Translations under genes and position numbers: made by a program
Notes under the pieces: generated by a model
Database searches by the model: none
The model's input: the letters and a program-made list of their open reading frames with translations, nothing else
Told to the model about the DNA's origin: nothing
From: Antedon mediterranea
Taxonomy: Eukaryota; Echinodermata; Crinoidea; Comatulida; Antedonidae
DNA: 64,000 bases
Assembly: GCF_964355755.1 (NCBI RefSeq)
Contig: NC_092679.1
Coordinates: forward strand, 4,032,001 to 4,096,000
Reading direction: 5' to 3'
In this document: positions 49,635 through 60,173 of the stretch, piece by piece
How positions within the stretch are numbered: the first letter of the stretch is position 1
Layout of the letters: every line of letters starts with the position of its first letter

Positions 49635-51529
49635 TTATATATTGATAATCATCTTTCTTAACGATTCCGTAACTTTCGTAGACTGTGGATACCCGACGTT
49701 CCTTCTCTGATAACGCTCGTGTATTGGACATGACCTCATCATCACAAGCAACGAAGCCAACATTCGACAACCTTGATCGTACTCGGTTTTTATTTGGAAA
49801 TCCAGTCTCGCATCAAGATCATTCGCTGATAGAGCTGCAATGGAACATATTTATTGTTTCAAACATTTAAATTATTACACCATATATAGCTTGGTAATTC
49901 TTGGTTCGCACTAGAAACGCTCGCAACGTTATTCAAATTGTCGCTCGTCATTGGTCAACTTGCTGGCGTTGCATCTACGTCCTGTGCGTTGCGTCTCTAT
50001 GACGCAACGCAAGGATCGCAAACCCAAACCACACAAACCATGGATCATGTGGTCAACTCACCACCTGCGTTTTATTTACCGTGTCCTTGCGCTGCGCTCA
50101 AACAATACCAAAACATTAAATATTAAATAACATTGTCGATTTAAATCGCAACGGTCATTTTAAATTCGAAACATTTACATACCTGTGAATGTTACTCTTT
50201 TTGATGCTTTTTTAACACATTCAACAAACTTTATCACATTGTCCTGTGTCAGCAATACAGCATAGTCAAGTGTCTGGTATTCAACATGTAAAGCGCTTCC
50301 ATGGTGTTCCATGTATGGCGTTCGCTCTACCTTGATATTTTGCACTGCAAAGACCACAGACACAAGTCATTGTTTCAAACAATTGTGTTTGTATAGCAAG
50401 GATGAAGGTATACAGCAACGTTCGAGGTACATTTCAGAAATATAGGGCCTATATAAGGCGCCTTTCCAGAATATTTAGAAACCATTATACAATCTGACGA
50501 TCTTCATTTTTGCTGAGATATTGTTGTCTCAGGTTTTTGCAAAATGAAAGGAAAATACTATACATTCCTTTTATTTTGTTCTTGGTCTTTCGGACCTCGT
50601 ACAAATTACCTACAATAGGCTAAACATTTACAGTACAACCCTCACTTGAGACATCTCAATAAAGCTCTGTCTACACTATCAAACTTTGTGACAAAAAATG
50701 TAATGTGTTCATAAATGGATATGATGATGTCATATCACTACCATATCTGGGAATATCACTACCATATATGGGCACCTCACACTTTTGTTTGTCAAACTTT
50801 AGGGAACACTTTCCCGTGAAACAAACGAGTTTTAATATTAGGTCTATATCAATTCAGTGGAGCTATTATTGGGTTCCATTGTATTTACACTACCTTTCGT
50901 AAAGAGTTTTGCCTTGATGTTGCTCATAAAACTATTAGAAGACGTTTCTGGAACCAGAACCAATACTCCCATCTTCAACATTTCCATAACTTGTAGTAAC
51001 AACAGCAGTTCTTCATTGATCTCTCTATTTGTGAGTTGAACGACATTTTCGTCAACTAAAACAGCAACTTTCAATGAGTGTGATAAAAGCATTGCAGATT
51101 TCAAGACTTGGTCTGGGTTTGCGGTTTTATTATTGCCTATCATAAAAACAAAACTTTAATAAATATCAACAGTTTTTCATAATTAAAACATTAAAGTTCA
51201 TTAATATATAAGCGCAATCTCACGATGAGCCATAAACGTTAGAACGCGGGGTAGTTACTCATAATGTGGGTTAGCCAAATTTAATCTAGGATATTTTATA
51301 AGTGAAACATCACAGAGTAGGTCGAGTACTGTATTTTAGATCTCATAATACTCGCCTAAAAAATCCTTTATTTCGTCAAGTTTGGACTTCGATATTATGC
51401 TTGCAAAGAATGGGTCTTTTTGAATTTCAATGACTTCAACAGTAATATCGTCAGCCAAGTCGTCTTTTTCTGTTGGTATGTCAGTGACCATCAAACAGTT
51501 AACAGCTTGGGTGATCCCAAGTTCCACAC
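49635..51529 (-). CDS. DGLUCY: DGLUCY-like C-terminal exons (divergent end)
   Basis: Exons 51529-51356, 51136-50894, 50344-50183 and 49834-49635 are all linked at phase 1. The first uses a GC donor (TTTTTAG|gcgagt); reading through it would stop after GEYYEI, while splicing restores alignment to human DGLUCY. The last exon has a strong acceptor (tccattgcag) and stays open for 65 codons to TAA, but its protein ([20 protein letters not shown]) has no counterpart I know. Confidence 0.65.
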
Positions 51530-54417
51530 CTGAAAATAAAAATATCGTTCTATAGTTTGAAAGAACAATTTACTATAACTTCAGTAATTTGCAGTTGAAT
51601 ACGTACAATTATTGATATATTGATAAGATCATATTACCACACCTTTAAATAGAAATATCTTTCTATAGTTTGAAAGAACAATTTACTATTTAACTGCAGC
51701 AATTTGCCGTTTTGAATACGTACAATTATTGATATATTAATATGACCATATTACCACAATTCTTAATTGCCGGTATGCCTGTTGCACCGCAGGACCAGAA
51801 GACTGGCACCTCGTCGTCTTCAAATGCTAACGTTTCTCCATGGTCTGGTTTGTTAATGTCAACTCCAATCATACCTGAAAACAATTACTGATGCTTGGCG
51901 ATTTATGTGATTTATCATCAGGGAGGAGTTGAGATTACAAATACAGTAAGCTCTTTCCTCTGGACTTGCGTGAGTCGTTCTTTCTTAACTTACAAAACAC
52001 GAAGGCATTGACAATAATAATCGCTCCTTTTACAAGTTTCGTGTGTGAATGTTTAATCTTAGAAACTCCTCAGCTCCGCCCATTTTGCAAAATGTAAATG
52101 CGCATGCGTAATTATTCAAAAAACTTTCTTGCGATGACGTTGTGTTACCGAAAAGTCGACATTTATATCTGAAACTTCATTGTATTACCTCAATTAATTC
52201 AGAACATAAAAAGACCTTGACGACAGATAAGCCTGAATTTTTGGAAACCCAATTTTGTCATCATCCCCCCCCCCCCCCACCAAACAGTCATACTTACCCG
52301 GATCTCCGATATGCATAGGTGCTCCATGGTATTTTGTCATTGGTAACGTCACCTTTGTCACAAGTTGTAACTGTTGCTTAGGAATTGGACGCATACTTGA
52401 AAACTGTTGGATGTTGTTGAATACGCCATACGGAGCACATTGGACGTTTGTCTGGTAGGGAAAAAGGTATACTTCCATTGCATTTCTTATAGCAGCCTGC
52501 TTCTCTACCGATAGGTGGCATTTTTCATTATAGTCATGTACTGGCTTTACTCATTTAGGCCTCCCTAGGCCTACTACCTTCCCTCATCACTATTTTGATT
52601 TAAGTGTGTTCGATCTGAATATTAATTATTTATTAAATTATATTTAATACTAATAGTAGGTGATGTTGAGAGTAGCCAATTTTTTACCATTTTATTTATT
52701 ATATAGAGAAGGTTAAAGAAAATTAGAATATTCAAATCATGCAATCCGCGATTTGGCACAAACTTTTCTCTGGAGAGACAGTGGTCACGTGTACTTTCAT
52801 CACATATAGTACGCGGGAAGGCTGGCGGGGGGGGGGGGGGGGAGAAAATAGGCAGACGATCAAGCGAGCTGTCGTCGTGATGTAGTGGGAGGGCGGGGCT
52901 ATATTGCAGTGACTTTTCAGTGGAATATATTTCGTTAAAATTACCGATGATGTTTTTAAGGTATGTTGAACTTAATTATTATTATTGTTGGTAATATTTG
53001 CAGTACTAAGTACGGGAAATCTCATTTTCGTATCTATAAAAAGTGATGTACTGTGTTAGTCAGGCCTGGCCCCGTGTGTCGATCCTCCGCGCCGTGGCAC
53101 TCCACTGGTGGTCTGGAGGCCAACCGATCTGTTACATGCTACATCACTTCATTGTTGTAACGGCGTGAGGCTCAGGGCTTGCCCGGCCGCGCGCTGCCCG
53201 GCCTATGGACACTCTGAGACGGATGTACAGTAGTAGGTCTAGGCTGATGGAGTTTTTAAAACTACCTATTTTGTATATTTCCTATTTTATATAATAATTG
53301 TTTATTATGATTAGTATACACGAGTATTTTTTATTGATGCATGGAAAAAATGGATAGATTGAAAAATTGTGTAGGCCTAGCCTGGGCTAGGCCTCTATGC
53401 CTAGGCCTAGATTGAATGTTGGTGGCGCATATTTCACAGAACAAATGCTTTGAGGATCCAACAAGGTAGTACATTATAAATATTTCAAATTATATTTATG
53501 CATAGTATTAGGTTAGGTTTTGATATTAGTTATTAATATTATTGCTTATCATTAGTCAAATTTAGTGAATTATTGTAAAACCTAATTGCAGATGTATACA
53601 AATATTTTAACAAATAAATGACCCCAACAGAACTCATCCATAGCAGAGAATTATTATTATAATTGAAACACAACTTACAAGATATAACGGAGTACTACGC
53701 TTTTGTTGTAAAGCACGGAGTGGAAGCCCAGCGTCTAAATATTCCTTTTCAAATGAATAGCTACAGCCCATATAGAAAGATACATGCTGGCGAATACGGT
53801 CATTGTACTTCATGAGGTCTCCAACCATTCCGCATGTTTCACCTTTCTCTATTAATTCATAAGCTCCCAAATCGGTTCTTTTGTTGAGAAAGAGAACGGT
53901 GATCCAGGACGAAGAAAAAGAAGTGGATGGGAAACGAATAAATTAACGACTTAATATAAATATATGTACAGTATATAAATATATGTGCAAGACACAATAC
54001 AATATCAAAATATACCTCACATCAATGTCAACACCCAGCGGTGGCGCTGTAAACTGGCCTGGATCAGATTTGAATAGAAGGGGCATTGGACCTCGATTAG
54101 CTCGACAAAAGCCTTCAAAGTCTTCAGCAACACTATCCGGTAACATTGTAAGATTAACCTGTGTGAAACCTGTGCATAAAATTTGTTGCAGTACATTTAA
54201 ATATAAAGGTTGACTGTCCACTTAATCGTTCCCACTACCAACCCACTCAGATTCAATTATCTTTGTGAAGGGGGTCTATCAATAATAATATACCTCGGTC
54301 GAGGTGTGTTCCTTTCAACATTAATAACCAGACTTGCTTACCCGGACAAGTTCCCGATGTATCTACCAAAAACCCCTTGCCATCACGGATCTTTTTTCGT
54401 ACATGTCTAGGCTCCAT
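49635..54417 (-). CDS. DGLUCY: D-glutamate cyclase-like protein with shortened C-terminus
   Basis: Nine exons joined in phase: 54417-54342, 54169-54016, 53877-53679, 52451-52298, 51874-51755, 51529-51356, 51136-50894, 50344-50183, 49834-49635; 493 aa. Residues ~1-235 are a full DUF1445/UPF0317 domain: start [20 protein letters not shown], then [69 protein letters not shown]. The next part ([45 protein letters not shown]) follows human DGLUCY, a mitochondrial enzyme converting D-glutamate to 5-oxo-D-proline. Human DGLUCY has 616 aa; here the C-terminal DUF4392 part with the expected GDGGNELGMG motif is not found, so catalysis is doubtful. No clear mitochondrial leader. The start was chosen for the RKKIR...TSGTCPG context, which begins bacterial members. 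Confidence 0.85.
49888..50105. mobile_element. Family C-related repeat, copy 3
   Basis: It shares ttggttcgcactag, gtcattggtcaact, ttgcatctacgtcc and gacgcaacgcaagga with the copies at 36338 and 40250. The right end is diffuse. Confidence 0.55.
50662..50800. mobile_element. Family A MITE, right end truncated
   Basis: Left end aagctctgtctacactatcaaac, core catatcactaccatatctggg, then stops after ttgtcaaacttt without the last terminus. It lies in a DGLUCY-like intron, 94 bp below the exon at 50894. Confidence 0.8.
51532..51758. repeat. Tandem duplication (~113 bp) containing a splice donor
   Basis: Two copies share tctatagtttgaaagaacaa, tacgtacaattattgatata and catattaccaca. The upper copy includes the true donor of exon 51874-51755 (GTG|gtaatatg on the minus strand); the lower copy keeps a matching gtggtaatatg about 113 bp into the intron. 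Confidence 0.85.
52800..53230. other. GC-rich island inside a DGLUCY-like intron
   Basis: Within otherwise AT-rich intron, 52823-52842 is an almost pure G-run and 53068-53220 is rich in C/G with many CpGs (ctccgcgccgtggcac, cccggccgcgcgctgcccgg). No open frame, tRNA fold or known repeat was recognised. Confidence 0.5.
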
Positions 54418-54809
54418 TATAATTCAGGATATGGATTTAAGCAATGGTCAAATATCAAATGATCTGGACTTTGGATCTTGAACTCAATTTAAAGGAGACC
54501 CTTTCAACACACAACACAATATAATCAAATATAAATATTTAAATATTCTTCAAATTAAGGCAGAGGCAACACGTCTTAAATATTCCAACTTTGGGAGAAA
54601 TAAATCACTTCAAGTAGATGTTTGTGTTCCGATAGTTTGAGCAGAGACTCTGAACAAGCAATGCTAGGAGCCTGATTTTGCAATTTGTGTCGATGTTGTG
54701 CAGGATGGTTGTACCGTAGTGCAGTAGGAGTGTCAATAAATTGTAGGTCAATGAAGCGAGTCGATTGAACATATTACATAATATACAGTATAAATTATAT
54801 TGCAAGTTA

Positions 54810-54815
54810 TTTATT
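54810..54815 (-). terminator. Poly(A) signal, calpain gene
   Basis: AATAAA on the minus strand, about 100 bp past the calpain stop and 390 bp above the next gene's ATG. Confidence 0.4.
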
Positions 54816-54915
54816 CGGCATTCTATATGGATACATTTCACATTCGATTTTGAGTATGCCTACAGAGACCTAATAATAATTTATATATTCCGGTACTTCC
54901 AAGTAGTGGATCCGA

Positions 54916-56287
54916 TCAAAGTTTTGCACAAATGCCAACAATCTGAAAAAGTAAAGGCGGTATTGGTAGTTTAAAGTAAAACAATAAAGATTTTTGAAAA
55001 CTTCATGTCCTTAATTTAAGTTTAATACGTATATTAGAATTGAGTTACAAGGTTCCTTGTTTTAAAATAAATTAGGCTTTACTTACATCTTCGACTGAAA
55101 AAGCCACAGACTTATCGTTAGATCCACCAAGTTTGACAAATTTATCTTTAAAAATAAAGTACAGTAGTAATATAGTAGTAGTACAGTATATTTTTTAATT
55201 TTTGTAATGTTCTAGAGAGCATAACTTTTTAATGGAAAGAATACTTACTGATAATGTAACGGATTTTCGAAACAATCAGAAGAAATTCGTCGAAGGTGAT
55301 TTTGTTATCGCTGCCTACATAACGGCTGACAAGATGATACAGGACAGTGTCGCTGGCATAAAGACCTATAAAGAGAATTTTGAAAGATCAGCCAGTTAAA
55401 AAAGCGAGGAGCAAGAATACAGAGAGAGAAGAGGAGAAAAGACGTACCTGCTTTAACTAGGGCATCTCGCAATTCGGTTGAATCCAAGCTCCTACTGTTA
55501 TCCTTGTCTGCGGCTTTAAACATTTCCTGGTAAAAAATACATAATGGGTTGAAATTCAAAATAGAAACACATCGCAGAGTCTTGGTGGACGAGTTCGTTG
55601 CCTGGCAAATTTGAAGATGCGGGAAAGTAAAGTATACTTACGTCGCAACATTGTGCTACAGCTGCAATGGCCATGCATTCATCAGACGACAGTTGCCTGG
55701 AATCGTCATCCTATAGTACTGTTTAAGGAATAATATTGGAATAGAAACCGTAGAAACTATTTTACATAAACCCGTGTCGCGCTCGCCATTTTAATTCCAT
55801 CGAGCATCTGCCCATTTTTTTTTTAGATGTAGAACATGTAGAAACAATTCGTACTACTGAGCTACAAAGTAGCTTCAAAGTAATCTTAACCATTCCAGAA
55901 GGAATTATGGCTATAAGGATACATCAAACAATGTGGCAATAGCGGCGGACGTCTCATGTGTTATATCCGTTGGAATTATATCTGAAAGAAAGAAAGAAAC
56001 CGTTGGTTGGTTGATATTTATCTTTTGTCAGAGCTTTTCCATATTCCTAAATATACATGTGTTCTTACCATTTTCTTTCAGAGTTTTGAAAAAAGCGTCG
56101 AGTTCATTGTTGTCCATTAGGCCATCCTGATAAATGATAAATAAAGGTGGTAGTAAATGTTTGTTGCGAGGAGGTGAACATGTTTTTAGGTTTAGAACGA
56201 GTGGACCAAATAATGTGTTTTTACCTTTCCAGAGTGCTCCTCAATAAAGGCCTCCAGTATCGTTTTGTGCATTTCAGAAAGTCTATA
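54916..56287 (-). CDS. Calpain-like gene: penta-EF-hand exons
   Basis: Eight small exons give five EF-hand units. Loops: ~522-533 (GKDGLMDNNE, first acidic positions missing), 564-575 (DDDDSRQLSSDE, good ligands), 594-605 (DKDNSRSLDSTE, good ligands), ~630-641 (VGSDNKITFDEF, partial), and a degenerate fifth (GGSNDKSVAFSVED). The position-6 glycine is Arg in loops 2 and 3. Calcium binding is probably kept by at least two hands; the fifth hand normally dimerises with another PEF protein. Confidence 0.85.
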
Positions 56288-58968
56288 CTGTGAAATAAAA
56301 TGATAAACGTGTATTAATTTTGTACATGGTAACCAAACGTGTACTGATCGATCTGCAATTTTGACGGAAATGCTACTTACCGGAAGTGGTTGTGCAAGCT
56401 TATAAAAGTACGAAGTCTTGCCATTGACTGGTCTAAAGGTAAAAAAAGTGAGTTATCTGTAGGTAGGCTTACTATCTGTCGTACGTATATTTTTAGATAC
56501 AAGGGTCATGCGTTTACTTACTCCATTTTACATGAAAATCCACTGAAGATGCGTAATAAGAAAGGCAACTCCGTATCTCGTTTAAATGTCGACGGAATGA
56601 CGACATAGCTACCCGGGTCAAGGCTCATAAATAGTGTGGTCTCACGGACACCTTGCGAGTGTTTAACCGTATGTACCGGATTATTGTTGTGAATAAACGC
56701 TTTGTCTATAGTTGCTCCTTCTTCACACTGAAATTGAAATATTGCAGACAATAACTTGACTACCACTGAGAAGATGTATATTATTCTATAATATACACGT
56801 TTATAATAATATAAGTACCTTGAAAACATCAATGCCTAGCATATTGTCTTCATAAAATGCTTCTTCTCTGCGTTTCCCGACAGCCATTATCGAAACGATA
56901 ACCAGATCACCATCGCCTTCAACTTTGACATTATATTTTGGATTTTTATGAAAATCTAGAAATACATCCGTATATTATTTAACACATTCGTTTACATATA
57001 TTATACTATGAGATAAGGTTTCGATAGTAATGTAGTAATGATTGGCATACCGTCTTTGTTGTTTTGTAAACAGCCGATAGCCGTGCTTCCTTTTTGCCAT
57101 TTATTATAGTGTTCAGTTACGGTCCATTTTTTGTCTTTGTCCGATAGTTGAGATGGGATGTGAAGAATCTGTAAGTCCCTGAATCTTTTAATAAATTCCT
57201 TGAGGTCCATCCTGTTAAATAAATAACTTCTTATGATTTTTTTGTCTTATGTATAGTGCCATTGCGAGAAGGGATTACTACAGCAAATAAATGCTTACCA
57301 AAAATCTCCGTCAACTGTGCTGGTTATGCCAAACTCTTCTTTGAGGTCTTTACTCAAGGCCTTCATTTCTTTGGACCTACAATTATAAATGTATAGATTG
57401 TGAAGAGCCATCTACTTGATATTTAGTTTTCAATCGTATCTTTACACAATATCGTTTATAAATAACTTACTCGTCACCCCAAGGTCCAGTCCATTCGCAA
57501 CGACCAGTACTTTGGATTCGAACCAAGTTGACCGGGCACATCACACCACCATTGTTTACCATAATCTAAAAAATAAATATTTTACTAAATGCAAAAACAA
57601 AAATGTTGAGTGTACCCACTTTGGATAAGAGACAGAAGTAATTTGTTGCCACAGATTACCTTTCGAGGACTGCCCGAGACGATGAAAATTCCTTCCCTTT
57701 TTAGCCCACAATCATCAGCGCCTCTTGCCAAGGTGGCAGTCACAAGAGATCCAGTTTTCTTGTACATTTTCAATTTCGAACGTAGCGTAACTTCAGTCAA
57801 GTCGGCTAGGGGAAAGGTCTCAAGTGTACCGCCGGACAGGTCTAGTAACGCCTCTGGTTCAGTGAAAGAACAGTCCATGGCTTCATAGTTAAGTAACAGT
57901 CTGGAAAACAAAATTCGATTCGATATACATTAAGTACTACTGCCAAGGTTTAACGCCGAGCAACCAGTAGTTTCGGTTCCGTAGCGAACGTGACTGGGTT
58001 GGGCGGGCTTCCAATACTTACTTGGCCAAGGCTTTCTCCAAAAGAGACACCCAGAATTCATCTTTTGAGAGAGCACGGCTAAACATAAGCTTTCCATTCA
58101 AAGTCGGTAACCTATCATCAACTACGATTTCAGTCCACTTGCCAAATCGCCATAACCGGAATCTGAAGACACCCTTGTAATTCTTCGTAAACGATTGTGT
58201 TGGACATACGAAATTTAGCACAGCTGGGGCCAGGGTTACAGCTGCTAATGCGTTCATGAATGAGCCATTAACTGAAAAAAATTTTACATTATTATTATTA
58301 TTACAATCCCGGGTAAATTTTGTTTGACCAAATTAATATAAAAAGCCCAATAGTAGCCTATATAGTGTAAATAGCCTAAATGTGTAGCTTAGGATTTATA
58401 AATTGATATTGTTGCGGAAACCATCCATCCGCCTGCATCTGGCGTACGATACGTCGTGTAGTCCCATTCCATTTTAAAATCCAATTATATTTTACCTATG
58501 TTGTCGTCTCCTTCTGGAAGCATGACCTCGTTGAATGAAGCGCCATCTTTGAAAAACAAAGGTGCCTGCTCCCCACCTAAAATTTCCTATGGTAAATAAA
58601 CCGTATGAAACTAAGAATATGATTATGCATATAGGCTAAGGGCAAGTAGTAGTCCTACTGTTTGGGTACAGTAGGCCTATCAAACTGAGTGCTGCATGTT
58701 TGATATTGTATAGAAAGTTTCCGAATATTTAGGCCAGCAATGTAAATAATAAAGTAGGCCTACTCACTCTTGGGCGTAGCCATTTGATTTCTGTACGTTT
58801 TTCATAGAAAGCGGTTAGCCAAGTATTTTCAGCTCTGAATATGGAACCGCTGTCCGCTTTAAAACATGGATCCTCAAATAGATTTTTCTCGTTATATTTA
58901 GCATCCGCAATGATAGCTTCGTACTTTTGCTCACAAAGGCAATTCAATTGGATTGTTGATGCAGCCAT
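54916..58968 (-). CDS. Calpain-family pseudoprotease, classical architecture
   Basis: Eighteen exons in phase: 58968-58768, 58586-58496, 58271-58022, 57900-57660, 57565-57471, 57376-57299, 57211-57051, 56955-56819, 56727-56522, 56432-56381, 56287-56225, 56126-56069, 55981-55923, 55710-55642, 55526-55448, 55365-55249, 55145-55087, 54942-54916; 680 aa, the usual size. Order: N-terminus with LFEDP (~33), CysPc-type core (~60-330), C2-like domain (~340-500), penta-EF-hand (~505-680). Calpains are Ca2+-dependent cytosolic cysteine proteases. Here the QGxxGDCWFLAA box reads VNGSFMNALAA (Met103 for Cys), the GHAYS box reads REGIFIVSG (Gly251 for His), and RNPWG reads QSTGR (Ser280 for Asn). All exons stay open and splice in phase, so it looks like a functional non-protease, like the inactive vertebrate calpain-6 but with an EF-hand end. 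No close orthologue assigned. Confidence 0.9.
57471..58968 (-). CDS. Calpain-like gene: protease-core exons lacking the triad
   Basis: The fold markers are conserved: SFTKNYKGVFRFRLWRFGKW, EIVVDDRLPT, FWVSLLEKALAK, DLSGGTLETF, CEWTGPWGDE. The three catalytic boxes are not. Since the structural motifs are kept and only the active-site loops are rewritten, selection seems to have kept the fold without the chemistry. Confidence 0.88.
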
Positions 58969-59022
58969 CTTAAATATTTAGTCGAAGGTACTAGTAAATA
59001 CTATAGGTTTAACTAGAACGCC

Positions 59023-59033
59023 GGTATATACTC
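59023..59033 (-). promoter_or_regulatory. Possible TATA box of the calpain-like gene
   Basis: GAGTATATACC on the minus strand lies ~55 bp upstream of the ATG at 58968, which would place the start of transcription ~25 bp before the ATG. Confidence 0.35.
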
Positions 59034-59524
59034 AAAAGAATCATTTTCAGCATGTTGAACCTATTTAAACATTTCACAGGAATGGCCAGGTGGAAATAAA
59101 TATGTTGATTGGCAGTTACGTAATGCGATTCATAATCATGTATACCGTATTAATGCGCGTTTGTTTATTTCTTTCCTGGTTGGTTAAGTTTACACGCATG
59201 AGCGAACTGGTGCATTTTGAGTGTAGGTCAGTGGTGGACAAGACTTATGGGACACACGTCAACAGCTACAATGGTAACTTTCCTCCTCACAGCAGTGATT
59301 TTTACTTTATTTTGTGATGTACATAAGGATGTTATTGTAAGTCACCCTGGCGATAAACGAATTTTCGGGAAGGATTTTACCATTTTTGCAAGCACACATG
59401 ATATGGTTATAGGCTAGAAACCATTCAGTTTAGCCCCATAGTTTTTAGGTATAATTTGAAACATTTCATAGCTCATACAATTTACAATATACAAATTGTA
59501 TGCACAAATCAAATTTTTAGTTAA

Positions 59525-59670
59525 AAGGTGGCCGCGGCCGCTTGCGGGAGGTGGCCGCTTTACGGAAGGTACCAAATGCACTAATTAGATAGGAAGAACA
59601 AACGGGCTTTTGAATGTACGGTCGTTAAGGGAGGTGGCCGCTTACGGAAAGTGCCACTCACGGAGGTTCA
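59525..59670. repeat. Short GC-rich direct repeats
   Basis: 'ggaggtggccgctttacggaaggtacca' and 'ggaggtggccgcttacggaaagtgccac' are diverged direct copies ~80 bp apart, preceded by ggtggccgcggccgc. Confidence 0.65.
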
Positions 59671-59725
59671 ACTAAAACATTTTAGTTAGCAGCGAACAGC
59701 AAAATATGCATTGTTTACACGTATC

Positions 59726-59756
59726 ATCATCATCATCATCATCCTCATCATCATAT
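59726..59756. repeat. (CAT)n microsatellite
   Basis: About ten CAT triplets with one CCT interruption. Confidence 0.9.
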
Positions 59757-60173
59757 GAAACCGCGATTTGAATAATCGTGACGCCAAGAATAATGTGCAA
59801 TGTTTTGTTTTAAAGTGTTATTATTTGTATTCAGTACATTGTTTCACAACACAATTAAACACAGTATTTTAACAATGCTAAATTCAAGTCTGAAGCAAAT
59901 AACTTAATTTGCATATTAAGTCAATACTATTGTTACTACAGCATACTGTTCTATCAATACAACCTAATAAAGGCTATACATAAATATACCTTAAGAATAA
60001 AGGCTACATAATTCAACCTTAATAAAGGCTCACAATGTTTAAATGATACTAGGATAGCACTCGAAGTAAATAGAACTTCTTGAGTTAATCATTCTGCAGA
60101 CTTTAGTTATGGAAAATATGTAGGCCTACATATAACAAATTAATAATACACATTTTTTTATATAACATTTCTT

